From: Gammaproteobacteria bacterium
GTDB taxonomy: Bacteria; Pseudomonadota; Gammaproteobacteria; Pseudomonadales; Azotimanducaceae
NCBI GenBank assembly: GCA_009841615.1
Contig: VXLL01000029.1
Span: forward strand, 99,356-163,355
Direction of reading: 5' to 3'
Length of the DNA stretch: 64,000 bases
Of the stretch, positions 44,859 through 55,130 are shown piece by piece. Below the pieces are notes generated by a model. That model did no database searches and was not told the origin of the DNA. It saw only the letters and a list, made by a program, of their open reading frames with translations. Position 1 is the stretch's first letter. Each line of letters begins with the position of its first letter. A program made the position numbers and the translations under genes.

Positions 44859-45505
44859 TCTTCACGTAGATCGTCGTGTAGTTCATTAATCAATTTCTCG
44901 AGCGCTGACAAGTGTGTCTTCGTTAAGCCGTACTCTACTTCCAACGAAAAGTTCTGAAGTGTTCGAGCCAAATCCAAAGGCGAAGTCTCGCGGGTTAGTG
45001 GGCTCTCGAGATATATGGATATCGCTTCCTCTAAACACTGAGGAAGGGAGTCAACAGCAGTAGCGATATCTAAGTAGTCTTTCACCTCCTTCCTATTCGA
45101 AAGTGCAGCTAACTTGCTCGCGAGTAAGTCTACTGGATTGGCAACTGGAATTCCATTTCGAGTGTAAGCTGGAGGAAATTTAGGTTCGACGTTGGAGAAT
45201 AACTTTAAATCTATGAAGTTTAAAGTTATGCTTCGTGATGTTCCGGTAACGATAACATCAACCATACCCTCATCTCCGTGAAATTCGGCGTCAGATAGCC
45301 AGTCGAAGCGTTGTAAGTCACTTCTTCGGACAACTGTCTCTGAAAAAAAATCGAAGTCTATGGAATGACGGTGATTGATGTACAACGCGAGTGCCGTACC
45401 ACCAAACATCCTGTAATTTTTCAAGTCCAAAGCGTTCATCCTCTCGAACAGCCGTAGCATATCGGGATCCATGAACGAAGTGTGTTTTGGAGTCCATTTG
45501 GGCAT
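44855..45505 (-). CDS. AbiEii/AbiGii-type nucleotidyltransferase
   Basis: 216 residues. The nucleotidyltransferase signature is clear: GGTALAL at 35-41 and HRHSIDFDFF at 45-54, with Asp50 and Asp52 as likely metal ligands, followed later by ANPVDLLASKLAAL and the conserved VKDYLDI. In type IV toxin-antitoxin systems this family (PF08843) transfers nucleotides to tRNA or other targets and arrests growth. At 216 residues it is shorter than AbiEii (about 300), nearer to the stand-alone ICE-borne type. It starts 11 bases after the unknown gene upstream and overlaps the coupled 49-residue ORF downstream. The classic AbiEi winged-helix antitoxin is not recognisable. Confidence 0.85.
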   Translation of the reverse strand: MPKWTPKHTSFMDPDMLRLFERMNALDLKNYRMFGGTALALYINHRHSIDFDFFSETVVRRSDLQRFDWLSDAEFHGDEGMVDVIVTGTSRSITLNFIDLKLFSNVEPKFPPAYTRNGIPVANPVDLLASKLAALSNRKEVKDYLDIATAVDSLPQCLEEAISIYLESPLTRETSPLDLARTLQNFSLEVEYGLTKTHLSALEKLINELHDDLREE

Positions 45506-45516
45506 TTACCCGAATC

Positions 45517-46014
45517 TCAACGTTTAATACCTCTAATCTCCCACGCAGAACGTTGATTCATGAACATCAAATCGTTGACGTGCCTATTTGCTCGCCACTC
45601 TTTGCTTATTGGTGCACCTAAAGGTATTAGACCCGCGAGTCGCATGCATAGTCGATACGACCTTGTCGAAACTTGACCGGGTCGGAGTTGCTGCAACATA
45701 TTAATCCAGTCTTTTCGATCAATGTGATTCCAAAGGTAGAGGTAATCTTCGGGCGTAGCCCAGTCCATCGAGTGAGCTAGAAAGGCATTTCGATTGCGAA
45801 GTATCGTCCAGGGATCTCCGTTCCACCACATCTTCTTCGCGATTGCGACCAATTTATCGCTCGCAGGTAGGGGATTATCACACGGTGGTATAGGAGTGCC
45901 TCGCCAAGCATTGACATCCGGACGTGGATCGTATCCAAGTTTTTCAATCAAATTAGTAGTTGACCCATAATTTTCGATTCCCTTCTCAACAGCTGAGTCA
46001 TTTCTTCGAGTCAT
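45517..46014 (-). CDS. Unrecognised protein upstream of the AbiEii-like gene
   Basis: 165 residues from the ATG at 46012-46014 (MTRRNDSAVEKGIENYG). A TTG at 46084-46086 would add 24 residues rich in Leu and Arg, but no ribosome binding site favours either start. The protein is soluble, with many Trp (KKMWWNGDPWTIL, HSMDWATPEDYLYLW, RKDWINML) and a helical C-terminal half (RPGQVSTRSYRLCMRLAGL). It lies 11 bases before the nucleotidyltransferase, so the two are probably one operon and this could be the neutralising partner. No winged-helix motif like AbiEi is seen. Family unknown to me. Confidence 0.65.
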   Translation of the reverse strand: MTRRNDSAVEKGIENYGSTTNLIEKLGYDPRPDVNAWRGTPIPPCDNPLPASDKLVAIAKKMWWNGDPWTILRNRNAFLAHSMDWATPEDYLYLWNHIDRKDWINMLQQLRPGQVSTRSYRLCMRLAGLIPLGAPISKEWRANRHVNDLMFMNQRSAWEIRGIKR

Positions 46015-46218
46015 ATTTACATTATGCAACAATTTCGCGCGCAGGTCCCTAGACAATCGTCTCAATGAACCAATGACGTAACACAAGGGAATGATGGCTC
46101 TTCATCAGTCGGGATGACCACTTAAATTGGTATGCTCATTAGAACGCATGGTAATCGGCTCGGATATTTTGTCGCTCCCAATCCAGATTCCTCATGCACC
46201 TATTTATTCAGGGATGCA

Positions 46219-49200
46219 TCAACGTCGACCTGAGCGTGTGCGCGCGTTAATCGATGTAGTCGCAAATCCGAAACGATCATCACCAGAGACGGCTAGAACC
46301 ATGACGTTCCAATTGGCGTTGCTATCAGGTAAGACGAAATGTAATTGCGTATTTCCGTCACTAGTAATGATTGATGGATTCCAGTACGCAACCAAGGAAT
46401 CTACCAAGCGAATTTCCGGATCAGCAACTGTAATTGAGGAAAAGGAGGGGCCAATAAACGGAGGGTAGCGTAAATTGTAAGAGCTTGTGACAGACTCAAA
46501 GTCGTCTTCAACAGACCACGGTTCGTTTGGAACAGGAACCACAGACGTCTCAATCAATCCATCTACTAAACCAAAGGTTCGAACGCCGTTGTTAATACCA
46601 GGATTGAATGACACTATCGTTGGGTCGAAAATGGTCTCCCCCTTTGGTCTTTCGATCACTCTGAATTCATAGCCATAGAACTGGGCAATCGTTTCTCGCC
46701 TTTCGCTTTCTTCCGTACTTATAAAGTTTGTCAGTCGATCGTCGACTACTACTACCGCGTATTCGATCGGTGCCGCGCTGTTGGTTAGCTCTCCTGCCGT
46801 AAGTGTCAATGACACTCTATCCCCGGGTTGATAAGATTTGGAAGTCGATGAAATACTTACTTTGAGTGGAACATTTCGTGGATTTTGCAACGAAAACGTT
46901 TTTGTACCGATACCAAATATAGCTTTATTTGGATTACCTTCGGGTGGTCGTGGAGATGCCGTGAGAACCGACAACTCAAAGTGAGGTGCGTATTCCTCAC
47001 GAACAGTAAATTCTATTACGGGATTTGACGGATCGATCAAAGTCGACCATTGATCAACAATCCCCGCACGTTCAATTGTCACCAGGGCTTGTGAAGACTC
47101 TAAATAGTTTTCGACTTTACACCGAATAGTGCTACCTACTTCTACAGGTTGCTCTTCGCAGACTAGTATCAATTGGCTGCGCTGGACAATCTTTAGTTCT
47201 TCGGGAGGTTTTCGCACAGGGACAATTGCTTCCACTTTGATGCTAGATCGATGTGGATTCCCGTTCGAATCGACTATAAATGCATCAATTCTGTAAGTCG
47301 TTTCATCGGTTGGAGTTAGGTCACAAGATACAGGTTCATTCTTGGACACTAGCTCACATCGCTGAATCTCGATCCAAAAACGGTCAACCGGATCATACTG
47401 ACGAATCGATACTTGAATCTCCTTTCCAGAAACTACTTCACTGTCTTTCGACACAACGAGTGTTTGAATCGACCAAGTTTCCCCAACCCTAATCTGTCCT
47501 TCTCGTAAGTCGAGCTGCGACCTTTCTGGTTTTTGAATTCCTACAAACTGATCTACTCCGTAGTAGGAGGCGATCGCATAATTCTTAACAGAGTTGTCAT
47601 GGTCACTGAACACCGAACTTTCAAGCACAAATTTTCCGTAATAGATTTCGATGTCTAAAGCGTCGATGGTCAATGAATTCTCACCCTGATCGTCGAGTTC
47701 ATATTTGTGCTCGATACGAGAATCAAGGAAATTCCAAGATCTATCAGATACAAAGTCAGATACAAAGTCTCGACCACTAAATTCATACAACCGAGCTCCA
47801 TCTATGTCAAGAACAAAAGGAGGCCTGTTGACGTACAAATCAATCATCAGCTGACCGAGAGCTTTAGTTTGCGGTTCCCCGGAACGCAACTTTGAAGATG
47901 TTGTGATCGTCATATTGGCGCCGCGTTGGTATGTTTGTGCATCGAAATCTACAGAAACTTGAATTGGACTCGTACGAAATTCAGTTACTTCAAACGATCC
48001 GGCAGTCGTGACATACACTCCTGGAGTAGAAGTAACCTTTTTTCCGTAAATAGGCGATTTCTTGTGCGAACAAGGACTGGTGATTGGTTTTTCAAGGTCA
48101 TAGATCAACTCCACTTCGTAGTCGCCCGACTTCACACGTTCACTCAATCTGAAAGAAGTGTGATATGCTCCGAATTCGTTTACGTAGATCGGTGCAATCT
48201 CAAATGCTTTGACGAGCGAATGTTTTATACATAACGCGAAGTGATAATCGGAAGGTATGAACTGTACTTCTCCACGTTCGCTTCGAACGTACCCTTTAAT
48301 GTGTACGGTATCGCCGGGTCTATACAACTGTTGAGACGTAGCGATCCAACTTTCAACGTTATCGTAGACGGAATCAATTCGTCCCCGGCCGCTCAAAATA
48401 TAGTCTTTGTATAGTGGCAACAATGCTAGTCCGGATTCGCCTCGAACTTTCAGAAAATATCCGCTACAGTCTCTGTTCTCGATACAGTCTCGGATGGTGA
48501 CATTTTCGAATCGATCCCCATTTGGATCAAAAGTTTCGTACCCCGGTAAACTAATTAGGCCGTCACTATCGGTCCTACCAGAGAAAATAGTTTCGCTTGT
48601 TTCAGAAAAGTCTTTCAGCGTTCCGACGTAAAGGTCTACATCGGCGTTAGCAACAGGTCTGCCTGTTTGTATGTTCACGACCCACGCTAAAGAACTAACC
48701 GCACCTAATTTAAAAAATACAGAATAAGGTGTTACCTGTGCGAAGAAGTGTTGTTTTAGTTGTTCCTCCGATGGATCAACTCTTGATTGGCCTATTACTT
48801 CGCCGAACATTAATCCAGACAGAGTTCTGAGCGTAGCGCGAAGATCAATAGTCCGCGGTTTCAAAACGTTATCTTGCTCTGGTCCAGATAGTGGGCGCGT
48901 CTGATTTAACAATGTTCCTTGTTCGTCAAGGATACTGTAATTGAGTGATAGTTCATCAACGTTCTGAAGATAAACCTGTGGGTCAAACTGTCCGTAAGAA
49001 TTGACGGTGGTGGTGGGTTGTGCAAGCAGAATCAAGGCTGGCGAATCTGCAGTTCGAAAAGTGACGTCCGTAGGACCAACTATCGATTGCCCGAAACCGT
49101 CTTTCACCGGAGTTGTATTTTGGGGATCGTCGGTGGCGGCTATAAAGAGCTTATAAGTTGTGCCTGGTTCAAACTTCGTACGAATGCGATACTTGACACC

Positions 49201-50244
49201 TCTCATGCCAGATCGATGGTACTCGTTGTCGACCAATACGAACCTGTCTTCCCTCACTGTCTGTGGAAGAGTATGAACAATTTCATTGATCGCGTGATTC
49301 TCGAGGCTGGACGAGAACACTAGCGAGATTTCTAAATCTACATCGCAAGTTTCATCATGTGATTGACCAGCCTCCAAGAATTGAGACACTTCATTTGAAT
49401 CGTAGCAAAGAAGACCTAAAAACCTGAAAACATCGGAAAATTCAATGAAGGTGTCGGTTAGTCTTCGTTCGATAGTCTTTAATTCTCCTTGTGCTCCTTT
49501 CACCCCGGGCAAGAGAACTACCGAAATTTCTACATTAGGCGAGAGTGGTTCGCGTGGTAATACAAACACGCGATCTCCCTCAATGTTGTCATCGTCTTGT
49601 AGACTGGCACGACTACCGAAATTTTTATGTCTTTGCTGTCTTCCGAAATAGTCTGTTAAGAGAGCTTGGCGTAAATCCCAAGTGTAAGGTAGTAAGGTTG
49701 TCGGTATCTCTCGCTCAGTAACAGCGTCCCACAAGAAAACTCGATCCTTGAGCGATTTGAGCTCAATGTTTTGATCGAAGGAAACATCTACGATGGGTTT
49801 ATCACGAGAGATCCATGAGTGTAAACGAGCTCTTTTAATTGTTGGTACGACTGTATCGAAGACATGGACGTAGTCGTCGTTTAGAGTGAGCCCGTTTGGC
49901 GTTACTAGTCCGGACTTGATCTTTATCACATATCTAGTTGAAGAATCTAATGTTGTCGCTTCTGGTAACGAACAACGAAGCCTGTCCGTTCTGACCCATT
50001 CCCATTTACACGGAAGAGTTGGTTCTATGTCGATGGGTATTTCGTCATCGTTAAAACGGGAAGTAAGAGAAGCGACGACATCTCGATTGAAGTCGATCTC
50101 AATCAGTTCATCGACGGGAACATCGGTTCCCACGGGATAAAATTCGGAGACTCGTAATGGAACATCTACTGAGTCGTCGGTACCGTGAGTCCCTAAGCAA
50201 CTACAGAGAATCAAATAACCAACAAAGACTGTTCTCTTCTTCAT
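46219..50244 (-). CDS. Alpha-2-macroglobulin-family protein 1, truncated before the thioester domain
   Basis: 1341 residues. Signal peptide (about 1-22), then an N-terminal Ig-like part opening with FYPVGTDVPVDELIEIDFNR. The A2M landmarks follow in order: MG2-type SQQLYRPGDTVHIKGYVR near 640, bait-region-side YAVVVVDDRL with DPTIVSFNPGINN and VRTFGL, then the A2M core AYWNPSIITSDGNTQL and MVLAVSGDDRFGFATTS at the end. The protein then stops at NARTRSGRR, so the thioester domain, receptor-binding-like part and about 650 residues seen in the third copy are missing. It could still be exported and expose a bait region, or be a decaying copy. It lies 77 bases after copy 2. Confidence 0.85.
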   Translation of the reverse strand: MKKRTVFVGYLILCSCLGTHGTDDSVDVPLRVSEFYPVGTDVPVDELIEIDFNRDVVASLTSRFNDDEIPIDIEPTLPCKWEWVRTDRLRCSLPEATTLDSSTRYVIKIKSGLVTPNGLTLNDDYVHVFDTVVPTIKRARLHSWISRDKPIVDVSFDQNIELKSLKDRVFLWDAVTEREIPTTLLPYTWDLRQALLTDYFGRQQRHKNFGSRASLQDDDNIEGDRVFVLPREPLSPNVEISVVLLPGVKGAQGELKTIERRLTDTFIEFSDVFRFLGLLCYDSNEVSQFLEAGQSHDETCDVDLEISLVFSSSLENHAINEIVHTLPQTVREDRFVLVDNEYHRSGMRGVKYRIRTKFEPGTTYKLFIAATDDPQNTTPVKDGFGQSIVGPTDVTFRTADSPALILLAQPTTTVNSYGQFDPQVYLQNVDELSLNYSILDEQGTLLNQTRPLSGPEQDNVLKPRTIDLRATLRTLSGLMFGEVIGQSRVDPSEEQLKQHFFAQVTPYSVFFKLGAVSSLAWVVNIQTGRPVANADVDLYVGTLKDFSETSETIFSGRTDSDGLISLPGYETFDPNGDRFENVTIRDCIENRDCSGYFLKVRGESGLALLPLYKDYILSGRGRIDSVYDNVESWIATSQQLYRPGDTVHIKGYVRSERGEVQFIPSDYHFALCIKHSLVKAFEIAPIYVNEFGAYHTSFRLSERVKSGDYEVELIYDLEKPITSPCSHKKSPIYGKKVTSTPGVYVTTAGSFEVTEFRTSPIQVSVDFDAQTYQRGANMTITTSSKLRSGEPQTKALGQLMIDLYVNRPPFVLDIDGARLYEFSGRDFVSDFVSDRSWNFLDSRIEHKYELDDQGENSLTIDALDIEIYYGKFVLESSVFSDHDNSVKNYAIASYYGVDQFVGIQKPERSQLDLREGQIRVGETWSIQTLVVSKDSEVVSGKEIQVSIRQYDPVDRFWIEIQRCELVSKNEPVSCDLTPTDETTYRIDAFIVDSNGNPHRSSIKVEAIVPVRKPPEELKIVQRSQLILVCEEQPVEVGSTIRCKVENYLESSQALVTIERAGIVDQWSTLIDPSNPVIEFTVREEYAPHFELSVLTASPRPPEGNPNKAIFGIGTKTFSLQNPRNVPLKVSISSTSKSYQPGDRVSLTLTAGELTNSAAPIEYAVVVVDDRLTNFISTEESERRETIAQFYGYEFRVIERPKGETIFDPTIVSFNPGINNGVRTFGLVDGLIETSVVPVPNEPWSVEDDFESVTSSYNLRYPPFIGPSFSSITVADPEIRLVDSLVAYWNPSIITSDGNTQLHFVLPDSNANWNVMVLAVSGDDRFGFATTSINARTRSGRR

Positions 50245-50321
50245 GGTCCGTACCTTATTCGTTGCATGTTTTTCCTCACTCCTTGAAGCTTCCGCTTTTA
50301 ACCTAGACTTCTTGAAGAAAT

Positions 50322-53300
50322 TTACGGCTCAACCTTCAAAATCCACGGCTTAGACTTGCTGAGCATCACCGGTCGATAGACCTCTTTCACTTGAGCGGGT
50401 GGCACCGAAAATTTACCAGATGTTATCGCGCGACCAATCCAAGCAGCATGGTATTTGTCTCGTGGCAACGAGTCATCTAAGAATCGAACTTTTTGAAGTC
50501 CTATTTCTCCCACCCATCCGCGTTCAACATCGTCTTTGAACTCTTCGTACCATTGACTTGAGGGTAGGATATCTTCAAATGCCGAAGTGGATTGAAAAAG
50601 GGATTCTCTATGCCAGCCAAACTCTTCAAAGCTCACTGGTATTAAGCCACCAGGAACCGAGTCTTCGAGCAAGACGTGATGGCGATCAAGTTTATTGTTC
50701 AGAAATAGGTTGACGAGTACTGTCTCGCCTTTGTTAATGTGGTCTCCAGATTCGAGAATAATCCATCGATTCTCACGTAATACAAGGTATTCCCGATGAA
50801 TTTCAAAACCCGAGTAGCGATTGATCGTTTGGTCCCCATCATTTCGCACGGGAATACGCTTTTCTTGTATGCTTCTATTTTTGCGATCTCCAACGCGGGC
50901 GACTACTCGAATTTCATTAGTATCGTTTGTTCGTTTGAATCTAGCGGAACCTGAGTCTGTCTTCACATTCAGCGTTAGAGTCTTGGTTTCGAAGGCTGCG
51001 AGATTAGTTCTCTGACGGAATCTCGTCTCGGAATCTGCGGCTAGTACTCCTGAAGCTCTCAAATCAACGGGTAGACTACGTTCATGTTTTGTACGATTTT
51101 GTATGACTACCCCTACTTGAAACACATCACCCGCAGTGACCACGTTGGGATAGAATGCTCGAACATCAATGTCTTTCTGAGTTTCGAATGAAGTAGTTCC
51201 GAAACCAAATCGATGATCTGCAGAAACAGCAGCGACCATGACTTTCCAACGGGGCCGATAGTCTGGTAACTCAAAGCTCAATTTCTTCCTACCGTTCGAC
51301 GTGATAGCGGAAGGATTCCAATACGCAACCCAATTCTTGATTTCGTGTACTCTCGGGTCGAGCATGTCGGCAGGCGACCAACGAATTTGAAGATATTTGT
51401 TGCTGATAGTGTTTCCTGAAATCCTGATACTTGGGCGGTTTCTACTCGCAGTAACACCGTCGAGTGTGACCGATTGAGTCTTCAGAGCGGTAATCAAACC
51501 ATAAGTGTGTACTCCGCTCCTAACTGAATGCCATCGCTTCGAAGTAGGGTCGAATAACTGATTATTTGCTTCTCTTTCAGCAGGAAGCAACGCGTGCAGG
51601 GTAGGATAGTCGACAAATTTGTTTTCATTTTCAAGCACTTGTACGAAATTCAGGAGAGTCTCGTCGATAACAACTACGGCGTACTCTATTGGTACCCTAA
51701 CACCTCTTGCTTGTTTAGTCGATATTGACAACGTCACTCGATCTCCAGCATCGTAGAGTTCACGATCTGTAGCGACCGCAATCTCGAGTGGAGGGTATAT
51801 GGGATCCTCCACTGTAAATTTCGTCGTACCGTTTCGAGCCAATGTTGCTTGATTGTCGTTTTTGGTAACTGAGGAAGATTGGCTGAGAACAGACAATGTA
51901 AAGTTTGGCGCATATTCCTCTCGAATGTTGAATTCAATATACGGGTCTTTGGAATCTAGTCGAACCACCCATTGATCCACCACTCCGGTTTGTTCAATCG
52001 TTACAAGTGTCACGGCGCTAGTTAAGCTATTTCGTACAAAACATCGAACGGTGTCGCCAACTTTAACAGCTCGTATGTCACAGCTCAAATCTAATTCTCC
52101 CAATCTCGATTGCTCACTGCCAGCAGAGACCCATTCCGCCAAAGGGACCGCTTCCACTAACACGCTCGATTGGTGAGTGTGCCCTTTGGTGTCAACTATC
52201 TGCGCATCGATTCTGTAGATCCCAATTTCAGTCGGAGTGAAGTCGCAAGACACTGGATCTAATCCAGAAACTACTTCACAATTGAATACTTGTTTCCACT
52301 CATACTGTGAGAAAGCTAAATTTTGACCACGTGTATAAACAGTAATTTGAACATCCTTACCAGTTACTATTTCGTCTTCCTTGGATACAACGAGAACTTC
52401 AACAGGCCACGGTCTGTCAACACTAACTTTTCCACTACTCCAGTCAAAATATCTAATTTTGGGAGTCGCCACCGGGTGCCGAATCCCTACAAACTGATCC
52501 ACACCGTAGTATTCCGCCATAATACGCGAAGTAACAGTACTGCCTAGGTTACTCCCCACCCAGCTTTCGATCCTAAACGTGCCGTAATACACGTCCGGAT
52601 AAGATATATCTAGGGTCTGGGTATGCTCTCCTTCGTCGTCTAAGTGGATATCGAAATCTGTTTGTATGTCGTACCATTCGGTATCCATCGGCGCGAACTG
52701 AATCCCGCTAAATTCAAACTCTTTGATGTCCACGGTTTGAATCGGAGGAGGCCCACCAATTAGTAGAACTTCCATGTTCCCAATCCCGTTGGCGTTGGGT
52801 TTCCCGTCAAAAAATTTGGATGTTGTGAAAATTGACACTTGATCACCACGATGAAACGTTTCTGAATTGAGTTCCAACGAGACTTGAATCGGACTAGTTT
52901 CGAATTCGTAGACTTCAAAAAAACCGGCGTAGGACACATTAACTTCGGGAGTCCCATAATTTTTCTCACGGGAGAGGTACGAGCATGAATCCTCCACCAG
53001 ATGAGTTTCTGAAGACACTAGCCAAAGGCGATAAATACCGAACTGGTCAGATCCGTTCAACTCATACGAGACATGAAACGCGCCAAACTGGTTTAGTGTG
53101 ATTTCTTTGTGAGCACGAATACGGCTGTTCTCGATACAGATTGCGAATTTTTCTCCATCGGGAATTTCTCGTTTCATTGTTGAAACGTCGCGGATGTACC
53201 CCTTAATGTGGACGGTGTCTCCTGGTTTATACAACAGTTGAAGGGGTGCGATCCAATGTTCTCTCTCTACATCTGTCGGATCTGGAAAGTAAAGATCTTG

Positions 53301-55130
53301 AAATTGGAAACGATCGAGAAGAGGCAACATCGCGATTCCCTCGTCGCCTTTCACATGCACAAAATATTGCTTTTCGTACCAAGTTGTTGGATCAATCCGT
53401 TCTTGGACTTGAAATGTCACTAAACCGTCTTTGTCCGTCGCACTTGAAAATATTGATTCAAGAGTTTCAGAGTAGTCGATCGGTACCCCCGAAAACAGTC
53501 TAACTTCGGCATTGGATATGGGTTCCCCGGTTTGTAGATCAACTACCCATACCAGTACTCTGAAATCTCTTACTTTCACAAAAACGGAATAAGGTGTGGC
53601 TTGAGCGACGAAAGACTCTCTAATGGGATCATCTTCAAGATCAAATCGAGAATGACCAGAGACAGTCCCGGTCATTACTCCAGAGGGAGACCGGAGCGCA
53701 CTCCTCAGACCCAACACCTGTGACAGAAACGAATCATCTGAAGTAGGACTAGACAGAGAACGTGTTTGATTTTTTAGTTCCCCTATTTCATCGAGAATGG
53801 TATATGTGATCGTCACATCGTCCACATTGTGTGCGTGTAGGAGCGGATCATTAGATCCGTTTGCATCGACAACTATGTAACGTTGTTCTACAAAGAGTTC
53901 CGGCGGATCATGAGTGGTTCGAAAGCTGATTTCTGCGGAACTCATTAGAGGTTGTCCAAAACCGTCTCGGACGGAAAGTCTGCTGTCCGAGGTGTCACTT
54001 GAATCAGTTGTCGGCGCAATGTAAAGTCGATATGTCCTATTTGGTTTGAGATCCCTTTGAAACCAGTATTTAAAACCCTCAATTTCGGGTACGTCGTTGA
54101 CGTATTCGCGCCCGAATGTTCTCGACCAACTGGCATCATCCGCGTGTGAAGAAGGTGGATCCGTACGGAATGACTCTACTGCTAATCCATCCATCATCGA
54201 GGAAAAGACCAGCGCAAAATTCGAACTCTTGTCGCACGCTCTTTCGAGAGACATGTCATTTGTAAGAAAAACGTCTTCTCCTTGAAGGTCTTGACAGATA
54301 AGACCGAGCATATGAAATTCACCGACGGTCCTAACGTCCGTGGTAACAAAGGTTCTTTTTACTGTACCTAAATTACCATGTGCTCCCTCTATGCCAGGTT
54401 GTAATATCAACGATACGTTGACCTCTGGCGGTAGTGGCTCAATTGGTAGTACGATGAAATTTTTTGTTGGCGAGTCATTTGCAGAACTTGTGTCAAGATA
54501 GTCGTAATTTTTGTGTGTTTGGGCACGACCGAAGAAATCTAACCAAAGCTCATAGGTTAAACTCTCATCACTAGGCCAAATTCGAGCTGACACCCTTGAA
54601 CCAGAAATGCGGTCGTGTAAGAAAATTCTTCCTCGTAATGAATCAATATTTACCGCTTGGTTGAATGAAATTTCAAAGATTGGTTGAGTAGGAGACATCC
54701 AAGAAACTAGATCCGTGTCCGTAATCGCAGGAAGAACGGTTTTAAAGCTATGCACGTATCTCTCTTCCAATTCTTGGCCCAATAGCGATGAAATCCCAGG
54801 CAATACCGTAACCCTAAACTCAGTCGCTTCATGAAGGTGTTTATCGTTCTGAAGTTCGCACTTCAACAGGTTAGACTTGACCCAAATCCAATCACAGTCT
54901 ATGGCGGGTTCAATTTCAACTGGAACTACTTCTTCCGCATACACCGACGGACTCAAGTCAACCATACTTTGATTGAACTCAATACTAATTCGAGCATCAG
55001 AGTCCACTTCTTCGCCTGTAGGATAAATCGCTTTGATTTGCAGTGGAACCTCTGTCGAGTCTCCAAAACCCCGAATACCGAGGCAGACGCAAAGAGACAC
55101 CAACACTGGAACTATCAAACGGGTATTCAA
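50322..55130 (-). CDS. Alpha-2-macroglobulin-family protein 2, lacking the thioester domain
   Basis: 1602 residues. The TTG at 55128-55130 is chosen because TAGGAAG-TTG-AAT lines up with TAGGAAC-ATG-AAC of copy 3. Signal peptide, an opening AIYPTGEEVDSDARISIEFN, the MG2 element LYKPGDTVHIKGYIR near 632, bait-region-side YAVVVIDETLLNF, and the core AYWNPSAITSNGRKKLSFEL then VSADHRFGFGTTSF near 1290. At about residue 1430, EKRIPVRNDGDQ passes straight to INRYSGFEIHREY, which in copy 3 is separated by about 415 residues containing C-W-E-Q. The reading frame is kept, so this is a clean domain deletion. The C-terminal domain is complete. A non-covalent protease trap is a possible outcome. Confidence 0.9.
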   Translation of the reverse strand: MNTRLIVPVLVSLCVCLGIRGFGDSTEVPLQIKAIYPTGEEVDSDARISIEFNQSMVDLSPSVYAEEVVPVEIEPAIDCDWIWVKSNLLKCELQNDKHLHEATEFRVTVLPGISSLLGQELEERYVHSFKTVLPAITDTDLVSWMSPTQPIFEISFNQAVNIDSLRGRIFLHDRISGSRVSARIWPSDESLTYELWLDFFGRAQTHKNYDYLDTSSANDSPTKNFIVLPIEPLPPEVNVSLILQPGIEGAHGNLGTVKRTFVTTDVRTVGEFHMLGLICQDLQGEDVFLTNDMSLERACDKSSNFALVFSSMMDGLAVESFRTDPPSSHADDASWSRTFGREYVNDVPEIEGFKYWFQRDLKPNRTYRLYIAPTTDSSDTSDSRLSVRDGFGQPLMSSAEISFRTTHDPPELFVEQRYIVVDANGSNDPLLHAHNVDDVTITYTILDEIGELKNQTRSLSSPTSDDSFLSQVLGLRSALRSPSGVMTGTVSGHSRFDLEDDPIRESFVAQATPYSVFVKVRDFRVLVWVVDLQTGEPISNAEVRLFSGVPIDYSETLESIFSSATDKDGLVTFQVQERIDPTTWYEKQYFVHVKGDEGIAMLPLLDRFQFQDLYFPDPTDVEREHWIAPLQLLYKPGDTVHIKGYIRDVSTMKREIPDGEKFAICIENSRIRAHKEITLNQFGAFHVSYELNGSDQFGIYRLWLVSSETHLVEDSCSYLSREKNYGTPEVNVSYAGFFEVYEFETSPIQVSLELNSETFHRGDQVSIFTTSKFFDGKPNANGIGNMEVLLIGGPPPIQTVDIKEFEFSGIQFAPMDTEWYDIQTDFDIHLDDEGEHTQTLDISYPDVYYGTFRIESWVGSNLGSTVTSRIMAEYYGVDQFVGIRHPVATPKIRYFDWSSGKVSVDRPWPVEVLVVSKEDEIVTGKDVQITVYTRGQNLAFSQYEWKQVFNCEVVSGLDPVSCDFTPTEIGIYRIDAQIVDTKGHTHQSSVLVEAVPLAEWVSAGSEQSRLGELDLSCDIRAVKVGDTVRCFVRNSLTSAVTLVTIEQTGVVDQWVVRLDSKDPYIEFNIREEYAPNFTLSVLSQSSSVTKNDNQATLARNGTTKFTVEDPIYPPLEIAVATDRELYDAGDRVTLSISTKQARGVRVPIEYAVVVIDETLLNFVQVLENENKFVDYPTLHALLPAEREANNQLFDPTSKRWHSVRSGVHTYGLITALKTQSVTLDGVTASRNRPSIRISGNTISNKYLQIRWSPADMLDPRVHEIKNWVAYWNPSAITSNGRKKLSFELPDYRPRWKVMVAAVSADHRFGFGTTSFETQKDIDVRAFYPNVVTAGDVFQVGVVIQNRTKHERSLPVDLRASGVLAADSETRFRQRTNLAAFETKTLTLNVKTDSGSARFKRTNDTNEIRVVARVGDRKNRSIQEKRIPVRNDGDQTINRYSGFEIHREYLVLRENRWIILESGDHINKGETVLVNLFLNNKLDRHHVLLEDSVPGGLIPVSFEEFGWHRESLFQSTSAFEDILPSSQWYEEFKDDVERGWVGEIGLQKVRFLDDSLPRDKYHAAWIGRAITSGKFSVPPAQVKEVYRPVMLSKSKPWILKVEP

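Noticed and set aside
44855..46014. Classic AbiE system with an AbiEi antitoxin
   Set aside because: The upstream gene shows no winged-helix or AbiEi motifs and is shorter than AbiEi, so only the nucleotidyltransferase is named.
46127..46468. Plus-strand ORF of 113 residues
   Set aside because: Most of it is antisense to the 3' end of A2M copy 1, with no supporting features.
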